Assembly (NCBI GenBank): GCA_034432155.1
Contig: DAOUCP010000098.1
Span: forward strand, 14,924 to 78,923
Direction: 5' to 3'
Source: DAOUCP01 sp034432155
GTDB lineage: Bacteria; Chloroflexota; Anaerolineae; Epilineales; Epilineaceae
Length of the DNA: 64,000 bases
The notes under the pieces are model-generated. The model was not told the origin of the DNA and did not search any database. It saw only the letters and a program-made list of their open reading frames with translations. The position numbers and the translations under genes were made by a program. How positions within the stretch are numbered: the first letter of the stretch is position 1; each line of letters begins with the position of its first letter. This document shows positions 35,311-43,821 of the stretch, in pieces.

Positions 35311-36228
35311 ATGCCCAACCTAAGCTACTATCCCGGCTGCTCGCTGCACGGCACGGCTCAGGAGTATGACCGGTCGCTTCGGCGTGTCGCCGGGCGCCTG
35401 GGCGTCGAGCTCACGGAAATCGCGGGCTGGACGTGCTGCGGCGCGACGGCCGCGCACAGCACCGACGAGCTGCTGGCCATCGCTCTGCCGGCCCGTAACC
35501 TGGCGTTGGCAGCGGCTTCGGACAGCGCTCGGCCCGTGCTGGCACCGTGTGCCATGTGCTTCAACCGCCTGCGGGTGGCCCAACAGGCGCTGTGCGACGA
35601 GGAAACGCGGCAAGAGGTCGGCCGGATGCTGGACGAACCCTTGCGCGAGCACCTGGAGGCTGTCGGCCGCCTAGAGGTGCCATCCGTGCTCGAGGTGTTC
35701 GCTGAGCCGGAGATGGCCGAGCGCATCGAGGCGGCAGTGGTTCGGCCGCTGCGTGGCCTGCGGCTGGTGTGCTACTACGGCTGCCTGCTCGTTCGTCCGC
35801 GCGAGATTGTGAGGCCGGACAGCGTCGAGAACCCCCAGCGGATGGACGAGCTGGTGCGCCGCCTGGGTGCCGAGGCCATCGACTGGCCGTTCAAGGGGGA
35901 GTGCTGTGGGGGCAGTCTGGCGCTGGCGCGTTCGGACATCGTGGTTGGCCTGGTGCGACGCCTGCTGCAAGTGGCGAAAGCTAGCGGCGCCGACGCCGTC
36001 GTGACCGCCTGCCCGATGTGCCATTCGAACCTGGACACTCGCCAGGGGCAAGTGCGGGCGGCCTTCGGCGAGGCGCTGAACATGCCCATTCTCTACATCA
36101 CTGAGCTGATGGGGTTGGCTTTCGGTCTGTCACCCGAGGAGCTAGGGCTGGACAGGCACCTCACACGGGCAACCGACGTTCTTGCGGGCTTGCCAGCCGT
36201 TGCCGGGGAGGCCAACTCGATCGTCTGA
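35311..36228 (+). CDS. hdrB: Heterodisulfide reductase subunit B-like protein with CCG domains
   Basis: A 305-residue protein with two CCG-type domains. The first holds PGCSLHG and WTCCGATAAHS with APCAMCFNRL; the second holds YYGCLL, GECCGGSLAL and ACPMCHSNLD. These bind the noncubane Fe-S clusters that reduce a disulfide in HdrB. In organisms without CoM-CoB the acceptor is unknown and may be another disulfide or an electron carrier. ATG 35311 was chosen for its AGGGAG site and family start (MPNLSYYPGC). Confidence 0.88.
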   Translation: MPNLSYYPGCSLHGTAQEYDRSLRRVAGRLGVELTEIAGWTCCGATAAHSTDELLAIALPARNLALAAASDSARPVLAPCAMCFNRLRVAQQALCDEETRQEVGRMLDEPLREHLEAVGRLEVPSVLEVFAEPEMAERIEAAVVRPLRGLRLVCYYGCLLVRPREIVRPDSVENPQRMDELVRRLGAEAIDWPFKGECCGGSLALARSDIVVGLVRRLLQVAKASGADAVVTACPMCHSNLDTRQGQVRAAFGEALNMPILYITELMGLAFGLSPEELGLDRHLTRATDVLAGLPAVAGEANSIV

Positions 36229-36248
36229 CCGTGAGGCACGGAGCATCC

Positions 36249-38246
36249 ATGGCGCGCATCGGGGTCTTTGTCTGTCACTGCGGATCGAACATCGCCGGCA
36301 CCGTCGACGTGAAGCGGGTTGCCGAAGCCTTAGGTTATCTCCCGGAGGTCGTGTACGCCACTGACTACATGTTCATGTGCTCCGAGCCGGGCCAGAAGCT
36401 TGTGGAGGACGCCGTCCGCGACCATGGGCTGGATCGCGTGGTGGTGGCGGCCTGCTCACCGACGATGCACTTCCGGACGTTCTCGGCGGCCGTCGGGCGG
36501 GCGGGTCTGAATGCGTACATGTTGGAGCTGGCCAACATTCGTGAGCAGTGCTCCTGGGTGCACACGGACAAGGCGGTGGGTACCGAGAAGGCCGTCGACA
36601 TCGTCGAGATGGCGGTGGCCAAGAGCCGCTGGTTCGAGCCGCTGTTTCCGCGCGAGATCGGCGTCACCCGACGGGCGCTGGTGATCGGCGGCGGCATCGC
36701 CGGGATCCAAGCGGCGCTGGACATCGCCGAGGGCGGCGTGGAGGTCGTCCTCGTGGAGCGCAGTCCTTCGATCGGTGGCCGCATGGCCCAGCTGGACAAG
36801 ACCTTTCCGACGCTCGATTGCTCCGGCTGCATCCTCACGCCGCGCATGACCGAGGCAGCCCAGCACCCGCGGATCAGCATCCACACCTGGTCCGAAGTCC
36901 AGGCCGTGCGAGGCTTCGTCGGCAACTTCGAGGTCGACGTTCTCCACAAGCCACGGTACGTGGATGCCGCGCGCTGTACCGGCTGCGGGGAATGCCTGAC
37001 CCGCTGTCCGTGGAAGGACTTCCCAGCCGAGTTTGACGAAGGCATGGGCAGGCGAGCCGCCATCTACCGTCCCTTCCCACAGGCTGTGCCGAACGTACCG
37101 GTCATCGACGAGCAGCGGTGCGTCGCCTTGCGCTCGTTGCGCGAGGAGCCAGACCGCGCCAGGCCGAAGTGCGGCGCCTGCCAGAAGTTCTGTCCGCGTG
37201 AGGCCATCGATTTCCGTCAGCAGCCCAGCGTGGCCACCGAGAAGGTCGGCGCCATCGTCCTGGCCAACGGCTATAGCCTCTTCGACCCGACCGTCTACGA
37301 GGAGTACGGATACGGCCGCTACCCCGATGTCATCACCGCAGTGCAAATGGAGCGGCTGATGAACGCCGCTGGCCCCACGGGCGGCGAGATCCGACGGCCG
37401 TCGGACGGCAAGCATCCTCGCAATGTCGTCTTCCTAGCCTGTGTCGGCTCGCGCGACGACCGCGTCGGGCGGCCGTACTGCTCAAAGATCTGCTGCATGT
37501 ATATTGCCAAGCACGCCATCATGCTGAAGGAGCACGACCCCAATATCCAGACGTACGTCTTCTACATGGATGTGCGTGCCGGCGGAAAGGGCTACGAGGA
37601 GTTCATCCGACGCGCCCAGGAAGAGTATGGCGCCTGCTACGTGCGGGGACGGGTCTCGAAGATCTACCCCGAAGGCGACCATCTGGTGGTGATGGGCGAG
37701 GACACCCTCATGGGCATGCCGGTGCAGGTCGAGGCGGACCTGGTGGTGCTCGCCACCGGCGTCCAGCCGCAGCCCGATGCCGACCGCATGGCTCGCCTGC
37801 TGGGGATTTCCTATGACATGTACGGCTTCATCAACGAATCGCACCCCAAGCTCAATCCGGTGGAGAGCAACACGGCGGGCATCTTCCTGGCTGGTGCGAC
37901 CGTCGGGCCGAAGGACATCCCGGACAGTGTAGCGCAGGCCAGCGCCGCTGCCGCCAAGGTGCTGGGTCTGCTCAGTCGGTCCACCCTGCTCGGGGAAGCC
38001 ACCGTGGCAGCGGTCAACCAGGCCAATTGTTCGGGCTGCTTCACCTGTGAGGCGGTCTGCCCGTATTCGGCGATCGAGCGGGTGGAGCGGCGGAATGGCC
38101 GCCTGGCGGCCCAGGTGAACGAAGGGCTGTGCAAGGGCTGTGGTCTGTGCGCCAGCGCCTGCCCGGGGCGGGCGATTACCCTCCGCGGCTTCAGCGATCA
38201 GGCGCTTCTGGCGCAGATGGCCGCTCTGCTGCTGGCCGAAGGGTGA
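36249..38246 (+). CDS. hdrA: Heterodisulfide reductase subunit A-like flavoprotein
   Basis: A 665-residue HdrA. It opens with RIGVFVCHCGSNIAGTVD, has an FAD loop ALVIGGGIAGIQAALDIA, four-Cys sites CTGCGECLTRCP and CGACQKFCP, and YCSKICCMYIAKHAIMLKEH. It ends with two ferredoxin sites, CSGCFTCEAVCP and CKGCGLCASACP. HdrA carries the bifurcating FAD that splits electrons between a high- and a low-potential acceptor. It starts 20 bases after hdrB; ATG 36249 begins the family N-terminus. Confidence 0.92.
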   Translation: MARIGVFVCHCGSNIAGTVDVKRVAEALGYLPEVVYATDYMFMCSEPGQKLVEDAVRDHGLDRVVVAACSPTMHFRTFSAAVGRAGLNAYMLELANIREQCSWVHTDKAVGTEKAVDIVEMAVAKSRWFEPLFPREIGVTRRALVIGGGIAGIQAALDIAEGGVEVVLVERSPSIGGRMAQLDKTFPTLDCSGCILTPRMTEAAQHPRISIHTWSEVQAVRGFVGNFEVDVLHKPRYVDAARCTGCGECLTRCPWKDFPAEFDEGMGRRAAIYRPFPQAVPNVPVIDEQRCVALRSLREEPDRARPKCGACQKFCPREAIDFRQQPSVATEKVGAIVLANGYSLFDPTVYEEYGYGRYPDVITAVQMERLMNAAGPTGGEIRRPSDGKHPRNVVFLACVGSRDDRVGRPYCSKICCMYIAKHAIMLKEHDPNIQTYVFYMDVRAGGKGYEEFIRRAQEEYGACYVRGRVSKIYPEGDHLVVMGEDTLMGMPVQVEADLVVLATGVQPQPDADRMARLLGISYDMYGFINESHPKLNPVESNTAGIFLAGATVGPKDIPDSVAQASAAAAKVLGLLSRSTLLGEATVAAVNQANCSGCFTCEAVCPYSAIERVERRNGRLAAQVNEGLCKGCGLCASACPGRAITLRGFSDQALLAQMAALLLAEG

Positions 38247-38252
38247 GCCATC

Positions 38253-38378
38253 ATGGTCGACGGCCAAGGCTGGCATCGGCTCGTCATGGGCGATGAAACC
38301 CTCCTGCGGCGGTGGGCGTTGCGGGCTCTGTGCTGCCGGATGGTCGACATAGTGTCGGACGAGGAACGAAATGCCTGA
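38253..38378 (+). CDS. Putative 41-residue protein between hdrA and mvhD
   Basis: ATG 38253 follows GGGTGAG, which contains the hdrA stop. The frame is MVDGQGWHRLVMGDETLLRR, then ALRALCCRMVDIVSD, with the stop overlapping the mvhD start (ATGCCTGA at 38371-38378). Tight coupling on both sides suggests it is translated. Function unknown; the CC pair and Trp/Arg residues are the only notable features. It could be a coupling leader for mvhD. Confidence 0.45.
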   Translation: MVDGQGWHRLVMGDETLLRRWALRALCCRMVDIVSDEERNA

Positions 38379-38823
38379 GGACTTCGAGCCGCGCATCGTC
38401 GGCTTTCTGTGCAATTGGTGCAGCTACGCCGGTGCCAACCTGGCCGGGACAAGCCGGATCCCTTACGCCGCCAACGTGCGGATTATCCGTGTGCCATGCA
38501 GTGGTAGGGTCGATCCGCTCTTCGTAGTCAAGGCCTTTCAGGAGGGCGCCGACGGCGTGCTGGTCCTGGGCTGCCATCCGGGCGACTGCCACTACCGGGA
38601 CGGCAATTACTATGCCCGCCGGCGCTACCATGTCATGCATCGCTTCTTGGACTTCTTGGGCATCGATGCTCGGCGGCTGCGGGTTGACTGGGTATCCGCG
38701 GCGGAGGGCCAACGTTTCGCCGACGTGGTCAATCGCTTCACCGATCAGGTCCGGGCGCTGGGGCCGATCGCAGTCCGGCCATCGAGCGAGGTGCCGACAT
38801 CGACCGACGTGCCGACGCGGTGA
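38371..38823 (+). CDS. MvhD/FlxD-type 2Fe-2S electron-transfer subunit
   Basis: A 150-residue protein of the MvhD/FlxD family. It begins with FLCNWCSYAGANLAGTSRIP, then VPCSGRVDP and LVLGCHPGDCHYRDGN, whose five Cys include the ligands of the 2Fe-2S cluster. It bridges HdrA and the NAD-linked or hydrogenase partner. The start overlaps the small ORF before it. Confidence 0.9.
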   Translation: MPEDFEPRIVGFLCNWCSYAGANLAGTSRIPYAANVRIIRVPCSGRVDPLFVVKAFQEGADGVLVLGCHPGDCHYRDGNYYARRRYHVMHRFLDFLGIDARRLRVDWVSAAEGQRFADVVNRFTDQVRALGPIAVRPSSEVPTSTDVPTR

Positions 38824-38887
38824 CCCGGACGAGCTGGCCACGACGTAAGCCCTTGGGCTCTGGCGGCGGCATGGGGGAGGCGCCACA

Positions 38888-39769
38888 ATGATCGACGAGC
38901 TGCGCACCAGGGCGCGCCAAATCCTGGAAGACAACCTCGTAGAAGTGGTGATCGGCTACGAGTCGGGTCCCCGCGGGGCGGTCCGACCGGCATTCATCAC
39001 CTCGCCGGACGAGGCGGACCGCCTGGTGTGGAACGAAGCATGCACCCACAACCTGGTGAGGTACCTGCGTGACCAGACGGCGCCGGTCACGGCAGGCGGC
39101 TCGCGGCGCCGCATCGGGATTGTCCTCAAGCCTTGTGACGCCCGGTCCCTGAACGTGCTTTTGGGCGAGAATCAGATTCGGCGGGAGGACCTGTACCTGA
39201 TCGGCGTGGTCTGCCGCGGGGTGCGCGAGAACGCCGGCTTTGCCCATCGCGAGTTGGGCGATCTGCAATCTCGCTGCCGGGCTTGCGATGAGCGCGCACC
39301 GTTGATTTACGACGTGCTGGTCGGCGAGGAAGCGACCGGCGACCGGGCGACGGTGTCGCCGCTGTGGCAGGAACTGGAGCGCCTGGAAGCCATGACGGCC
39401 GTGGAGCGGGAGGCCTACTGGGACCGTGAGTTTGCGCGCTGCCTGCGGTGTTATGCCTGCCGCCAGGCATGCCCGGCATGCTATTGCGTGGAGTGCATGG
39501 CCGAGCAGCTGGAGCCGCAGTGGGTGGGCATTGCCATCCGGACTGCCGAGAACCGCTTCTTCCACACCATGCGCGCGTATCACCTGGCCGGGCGATGCGT
39601 GGGCTGCGATGAGTGCGCCCGCGTGTGCCCGGTCGGGATCCGACTGGATTTGCTCAATGCCTGGTTGCGCCGCGAGATGGAGCGGTCGTTCGGCGCGCGG
39701 GCCGGGAGCGAGGACACTGCCGTTTCGCCGCTGGCCAGCTTTGTAGCCAGCGAGAACCTGGAGCTGTGA
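38888..39769 (+). CDS. Flx-type Fe-S subunit (FrhB-like N-terminus, 4Fe-4S dicluster C-terminus)
   Basis: A 293-residue protein. Residues about 75-120 (GIVLKPCDARSLNVLLGENQ) resemble the N-terminal domain of coenzyme F420 hydrogenase beta-type and related subunits. The second half has two cysteine sites, CLRCYACRQACP with CYCVECM, and CVGCDECARVCP. GGGGGAGG precedes ATG 38888. It fits one of the two Fe-S subunits (FlxB or FlxC) of the flavin oxidoreductase that couples NAD(H) to HdrABC in Desulfovibrio-type clusters; which of the two cannot be fixed here. Confidence 0.78.
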   Translation: MIDELRTRARQILEDNLVEVVIGYESGPRGAVRPAFITSPDEADRLVWNEACTHNLVRYLRDQTAPVTAGGSRRRIGIVLKPCDARSLNVLLGENQIRREDLYLIGVVCRGVRENAGFAHRELGDLQSRCRACDERAPLIYDVLVGEEATGDRATVSPLWQELERLEAMTAVEREAYWDREFARCLRCYACRQACPACYCVECMAEQLEPQWVGIAIRTAENRFFHTMRAYHLAGRCVGCDECARVCPVGIRLDLLNAWLRREMERSFGARAGSEDTAVSPLASFVASENLEL

Positions 39770-39823
39770 CGGGAGAGGCGCCCGTTGCAGTTCGGGCGAG
39801 CCAGCGCGATAAAGGATGTGGTC

Positions 39824-41071
39824 ATGTACGTTATCAGCCATGAGCTGCTGTGCCAGTGGTTGACGGGCTTGCTGGCGGATTGGGAGCTGATCGCGCCGAC
39901 GAAGGACGAGGCCGGCATGGCGCGCTACCAGCCGGTGGCTGGGGTAAATGACATCGATTTTGCCTTCGAGCGGACGGTGCTGTCACCCAAGCAGTTTTTC
40001 CTGCCGGCCACCGAGAAGTTGCTCACCATCGAGCGCACGTGCCAGCCGGCGAGTAAGTCGGTGGTCGAAGCGGCAACCCTTCCGGCAGCCGTGACGGCGG
40101 TCGCGGCCGCCGCAGCCGTCGCGTCGGCTGCTGATTGCCCCGTTCCGACAGCTGGCTCCTCGGCGTCTGCCGAGCCTGCTGCCAAGCCTGGCGGCGAGAC
40201 CGCTGGCGAGGCCGGAGACCAGACCGCCGCAAAGACCGCGGGTCCGTTGCCGCCAGCGGTGAGCGTGCGGACCGGTATCGAGGTGACGCTCCGCGAGCCC
40301 GAATGGCAGCGCCAGCAGGTCCTCTTCGGCATCCGGCCGTGTGATGCCCGGGCGTTGCTCTCCCTCGACGCGCTCCTGCTGGCAGAGCCGGTCGACAGCT
40401 ACTATGCGCGGCGCCGCGAGGCCACCGTGCTGATTGGGCTGGCCTGCGACCAGATGGCACCGAGCTGCTTCTGCACCAGCCTGGGCTCTTCGCCCGATGA
40501 CCCGACCGGGTTGGATATCCTGCTGTCCCGACAGGCCGACGGCTACGTCATGACCGTTTTGACCGACAAGGGTCGGGGCTTGACCGGCGGCCTGGAGCTG
40601 GAGCCCTACGAAGGACCAAGCCCGCAGCGGGAGTGGGCGGCACCGGAGTTCGCGGTCGCCCCCCATGCCGTGTGGACGGCACGATTCGAGGATTCCTTCT
40701 GGAACCGGCTAGCCGACCGTTGCTTGAGCTGCAGGCTATGCGCCTACGTTTGCCCGACCTGCCGCTGTTTCGACGTCCGCGACTACACCGTGGCACGCGG
40801 GCCGGGACGGGAGAAGATCGAGCGGCTACGATGCTGGGACTCGTGCCTCTCCGAAGGTTACCGCTGCGCAGCAGGCGGTCACAACCCGCGACCGACCAAG
40901 GCCCAGCGTCTGCGCAATCGCTTCTATTGCAAGTTCGTGTACTATCCGGCGGATTTCGGTCCGCTGGCCTGTGTGGGCTGCGGCCGTTGCATCGACCTCT
41001 GTCCGACGAACATCGACATCACCGAGGTGCTTGCCGCCGTCCAGGCGGCGAGCGAGGCCCCGGAAAGCTAA
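39824..41071 (+). CDS. Flx-type Fe-S subunit, HydB/AsrA-like
   Basis: A 415-residue protein. FGIRPCDARALLSLD and ACDQMAPSCFCTSLG are typical of the sulfhydrogenase beta and AsrA family. Two C-terminal 4Fe-4S sites follow, CLSCRLCAYVCP and CVGCGRCIDLCP, with a CRCFD...CWDSC segment between. Residues about 80-140 are a low-complexity Ala/Pro/Gly-rich insert that the family normally lacks. The start is ATG 39824 behind AAAGGATG. It belongs with the 38888 gene as the second Fe-S subunit of the Flx module. Confidence 0.8.
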   Translation: MYVISHELLCQWLTGLLADWELIAPTKDEAGMARYQPVAGVNDIDFAFERTVLSPKQFFLPATEKLLTIERTCQPASKSVVEAATLPAAVTAVAAAAAVASAADCPVPTAGSSASAEPAAKPGGETAGEAGDQTAAKTAGPLPPAVSVRTGIEVTLREPEWQRQQVLFGIRPCDARALLSLDALLLAEPVDSYYARRREATVLIGLACDQMAPSCFCTSLGSSPDDPTGLDILLSRQADGYVMTVLTDKGRGLTGGLELEPYEGPSPQREWAAPEFAVAPHAVWTARFEDSFWNRLADRCLSCRLCAYVCPTCRCFDVRDYTVARGPGREKIERLRCWDSCLSEGYRCAAGGHNPRPTKAQRLRNRFYCKFVYYPADFGPLACVGCGRCIDLCPTNIDITEVLAAVQAASEAPES

Positions 41072-41233
41072 GCGGCGGTTGTAGATGGCCAGGGGCTGGC
41101 GCATGGGCTGGGGTGGCGGCGAGCTTGCCGACGCGCAGGTTCCCGGTGGTAGGGGGCTGGCGCGTCCGGTGCGCTCGGGCCTGGTGGGTGCTCTCTCGCC
41201 GGCCTGGCGTTCGGTGTGGATGAGGAAGCGAGT

Positions 41234-42064
41234 ATGAAGAACCCGTACCTGCCTCATCTCGGCCGACTGGTGGCCATCGAACCGCTCGGGACGGGCATCA
41301 AGCTGTTCCGGGTGGCGTTCGAGGACCCTTCGGCGGCCAGCGGATTTCACTATCGCCCCGGTCAGTTTGCCTTCCTGAGTGGTTTCGGCGTTGGCGAGGC
41401 ACCCTTCGGCATCACGTCGGTGGATGGCCTGGATCCGACAGTCGACTTTGCGGTCGCTGCCGTGGGGACGGTCACCCGGGCCCTCCACGGAATGAGCGTC
41501 GGCGACGTCGTCGGCGTCCGCGGCCCGATGGGCAACTGGTTCCCTCTCGAGGACCTCAAGGGCCGGAACGTGCTGTTCCTTGGCGGCGGCATCGGCGGTG
41601 CTCCCCTGCGGCCGGTGATCACCTCCATCCTGCACGACCGCTCGCAATATGGCGATATGACGATTCTTTGGGCAGCGCGGCATCCGGGTTTGCTGGTCTT
41701 CCGGCAGGAGTATGATCGCTGGCGCCAGGCGCCGCGTACCGAACTGCATCTGACGGTCGATGAGGGCGACGCGAGCTGGACCGGTCATGTCGGACTGATC
41801 ACCCAGCTGCTGCAAAGGGTCGGTCCATCGCCCGACAACACGGTGGCGATTCTGTGCGGACCGCCGATCATGATTCACTTCGCCATCCTCGAGCTGCTGA
41901 AGCTGGGCTTTGTTTCCGACCAGATTCTCACGACCCTGGAGGCCAAGATGAAGTGCGGGGTCGGCAAGTGTGGCCGGTGCAACATGGGCGAGAAGTACGT
42001 GTGTCTTCACGGCCCAGTTTTCAGCCACGCCGAGATCAAGGACTTCCTGGAGAGCTTCGTCTAG
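41234..42064 (+). CDS. FlxA-like NAD(P)H/FAD oxidoreductase subunit
   Basis: A 276-residue FNR-type protein. The FAD barrel includes YRPGQFAFLS and GVGEAPFGI, the NAD domain has FLGGGIGGAPLRPVI and CGPPIM, and the 2Fe-2S end reads CGVGKCGRCNMGEKYVC. It should oxidise NAD(P)H (or reduce NAD(P)+) for the Flx-Hdr complex. The 1-488 gene is a paralogue with the same C-terminal motif. ATG 41234 follows GAGGAAGCGAG; a GTG at 41216 is also in frame. A 160-base gap separates it from the preceding gene. Confidence 0.87.
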   Translation: MKNPYLPHLGRLVAIEPLGTGIKLFRVAFEDPSAASGFHYRPGQFAFLSGFGVGEAPFGITSVDGLDPTVDFAVAAVGTVTRALHGMSVGDVVGVRGPMGNWFPLEDLKGRNVLFLGGGIGGAPLRPVITSILHDRSQYGDMTILWAARHPGLLVFRQEYDRWRQAPRTELHLTVDEGDASWTGHVGLITQLLQRVGPSPDNTVAILCGPPIMIHFAILELLKLGFVSDQILTTLEAKMKCGVGKCGRCNMGEKYVCLHGPVFSHAEIKDFLESFV

Positions 42065-42299
42065 GCCGGGGGAGTCCGAGAACCGCTGACCGAAGCCTGC
42101 GGGCACCGACGTCACTGTCCGTGCGGCGGGACCATCCGCGAGTGCCGAGCGACAGGAAACTCTGGCTCTTGTGGTGACGGGCGTGTTGCCGGCGGTCGAG
42201 CCCGAGGTCGGCGCAACAAACAATAGAACCGGTGCCTTGGCTGTGGCGGTGACTTCGTTGAGAGCGACGGCGGGACATCGCGCACGTATGCACCCGCGG

Positions 42300-43720
42300 G
42301 ACCGTTGACCGCTTCAGGTGCCGGCCAGTGCAACTCCAGGCCGGCGCCGGGCCTATCGGTGGTGACCCACGCCGAACGACTGCCGCTGTCTGCCCGTCGG
42401 AGGTCCTTGGACCAGGAGGAGGACGTGTAGAGCGGGCCGCGGGCTGACGATGCTGTTAGCGAGGCAATGCGAGCCAGATTGGCCTGGGTGGCATCGATCC
42501 TGTGGCCGCGGTGGCACCCGGTACACACGAAGTGGCCGTTGGGCCGCAGACAGCCGTATCCGAAGTAGTGGATGAGCGAGCTGGTTGCCGAAAAGGTGCT
42601 TGTTGGCAACAGGGCCGTCGGCGGGGCCACGCCACTGTGCTTCACCAGAATGTGCGTGACCGCCCGGTCCGTCGGCACTGTGGCAGTGAACGCCCCCGAG
42701 CATCGACCGGCAAACTGGCCAAGAAGCGAGGGATCTCCGTAGCTGGACACACGGCCGCTCAGCCGTGGGATTCCGGGAGCGTGGGCTCCCTCCGGTTGTC
42801 CACGTTAGGAGAGATGGAAAGGTACCTGGGCTCGGTGTTGAACACCCGCGAGTCTTCATAGACATCCACGCGGGCGCCGGCACCGACCCTGGCCGAAGGC
42901 ACGTCGACGACGTGTGGCGGCAAGTCGGCATACAGCTTGACATTGATCAGACGGGCAGTGAGGCCGAAGTCGACTGGGGTGAGAGCCAGCACGCCCACGA
43001 GATCCACCCAAAACGCGTGGCCGATGGTGCCGCTCCGCAGGACGGTGGGATCGATCGCCCCGGATCGCAATGTTGGCAAGCGCCCGTAGCGGCCGGTCTT
43101 GCGGGTCCAGGACGTACAGGTTGAGGCCGCGCCGGCCGCACGACGCCGACACGGTCGCGTAGCGCGTCGAGACGAACATGACGCGGCTGTCGGGCAGATA
43201 GGTCGGGCCGAAGTCGCCGAAGCGACCGAAGACGCTCTCGTTGCGGCCGGGTTCCTTGGGGTCGGCCGGCCAGGTGAAGCCGCGGTCTGGCCCCGCCAGC
43301 TGACGCATACCGGAGCCGTCGAGGCCAATCGCGCGCAGGTACCACTGCGCCTTGTTCTTCTCCGCCCTGGAGAAAACGACCCGTGTGCCGTCGAGGGATG
43401 CATCCCGTTGCTGTGCGTCTTAGAGGCCAGTGCCGGCAATGACGTTCACAAGTCGCCCGTCGGGATACCAGGCGATGAGCCGGCCGCCCAGCGTGGACTC
43501 ACGTCCCGTGATATCGAGCGGTGCCCCTACGGAGTGACCATCGAGCGTCGGCAGCCGGTTTCGCGAAACAAAGAGAAGCGGTACATCGGGCAGCGGCACA
43601 CCGTCGTCGGGCTTTGGCACGACGTACTCGGCGACGGTTGCTGGCGCGGAATCCCGCCCTCGGGCTTGCGCCAGAGAGCTCGCAATGGCGCGGCGCGCCA
43701 GGGCGCGTAAGGCCGGCCCG
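42300..43720 (-). pseudogene. Decayed secreted c-type cytochrome of the hydrazine synthase alpha-like family
   Basis: The minus strand reads PLPDVPLLFVSRNRLPTLDG, RLIAWYPDGRLVNVIAGTGL, a TAA stop (43420-43422), and in the same frame LDGTRVVFSRAEKN, FGRFGDFGPTYLPDSRVMFV and GLNLYVLDPQ. After a shift near 43050 another frame gives INVKLYADLPPHVVDVP and VDVYEDSRVFNTEPRYLS. The first frame returns at 42750 with SGAFTATVPTDRAV, then HFVCTGCHRGH, an intact heme c motif, and LARIASLTASSARGPLYTSS. The pattern fits HzsA-middle-type cytochromes with a carbohydrate-binding end. A stop, a frame change and an inserted repeat make it inactive. Confidence 0.65.
42755..42806 (-). repeat. Dispersed 52-base repeat, copy 2
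   Basis: The reverse complement matches 31746-31797 at 46 of 52 positions. It lies inside the cytochrome pseudogene exactly where its reading frame changes, so it looks like an insertion that helped break the gene. Confidence 0.75.
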
Positions 43721-43821
43721 GTGGACGTTGGTCGCGGGGCGGTGTAGCATCCGGCAGCCTGATCCTGCTGCCTGCGCCATGGCGGCAAGCAGGCAGCCGG
43801 CGGAACCCTTCGATCCAGCCC

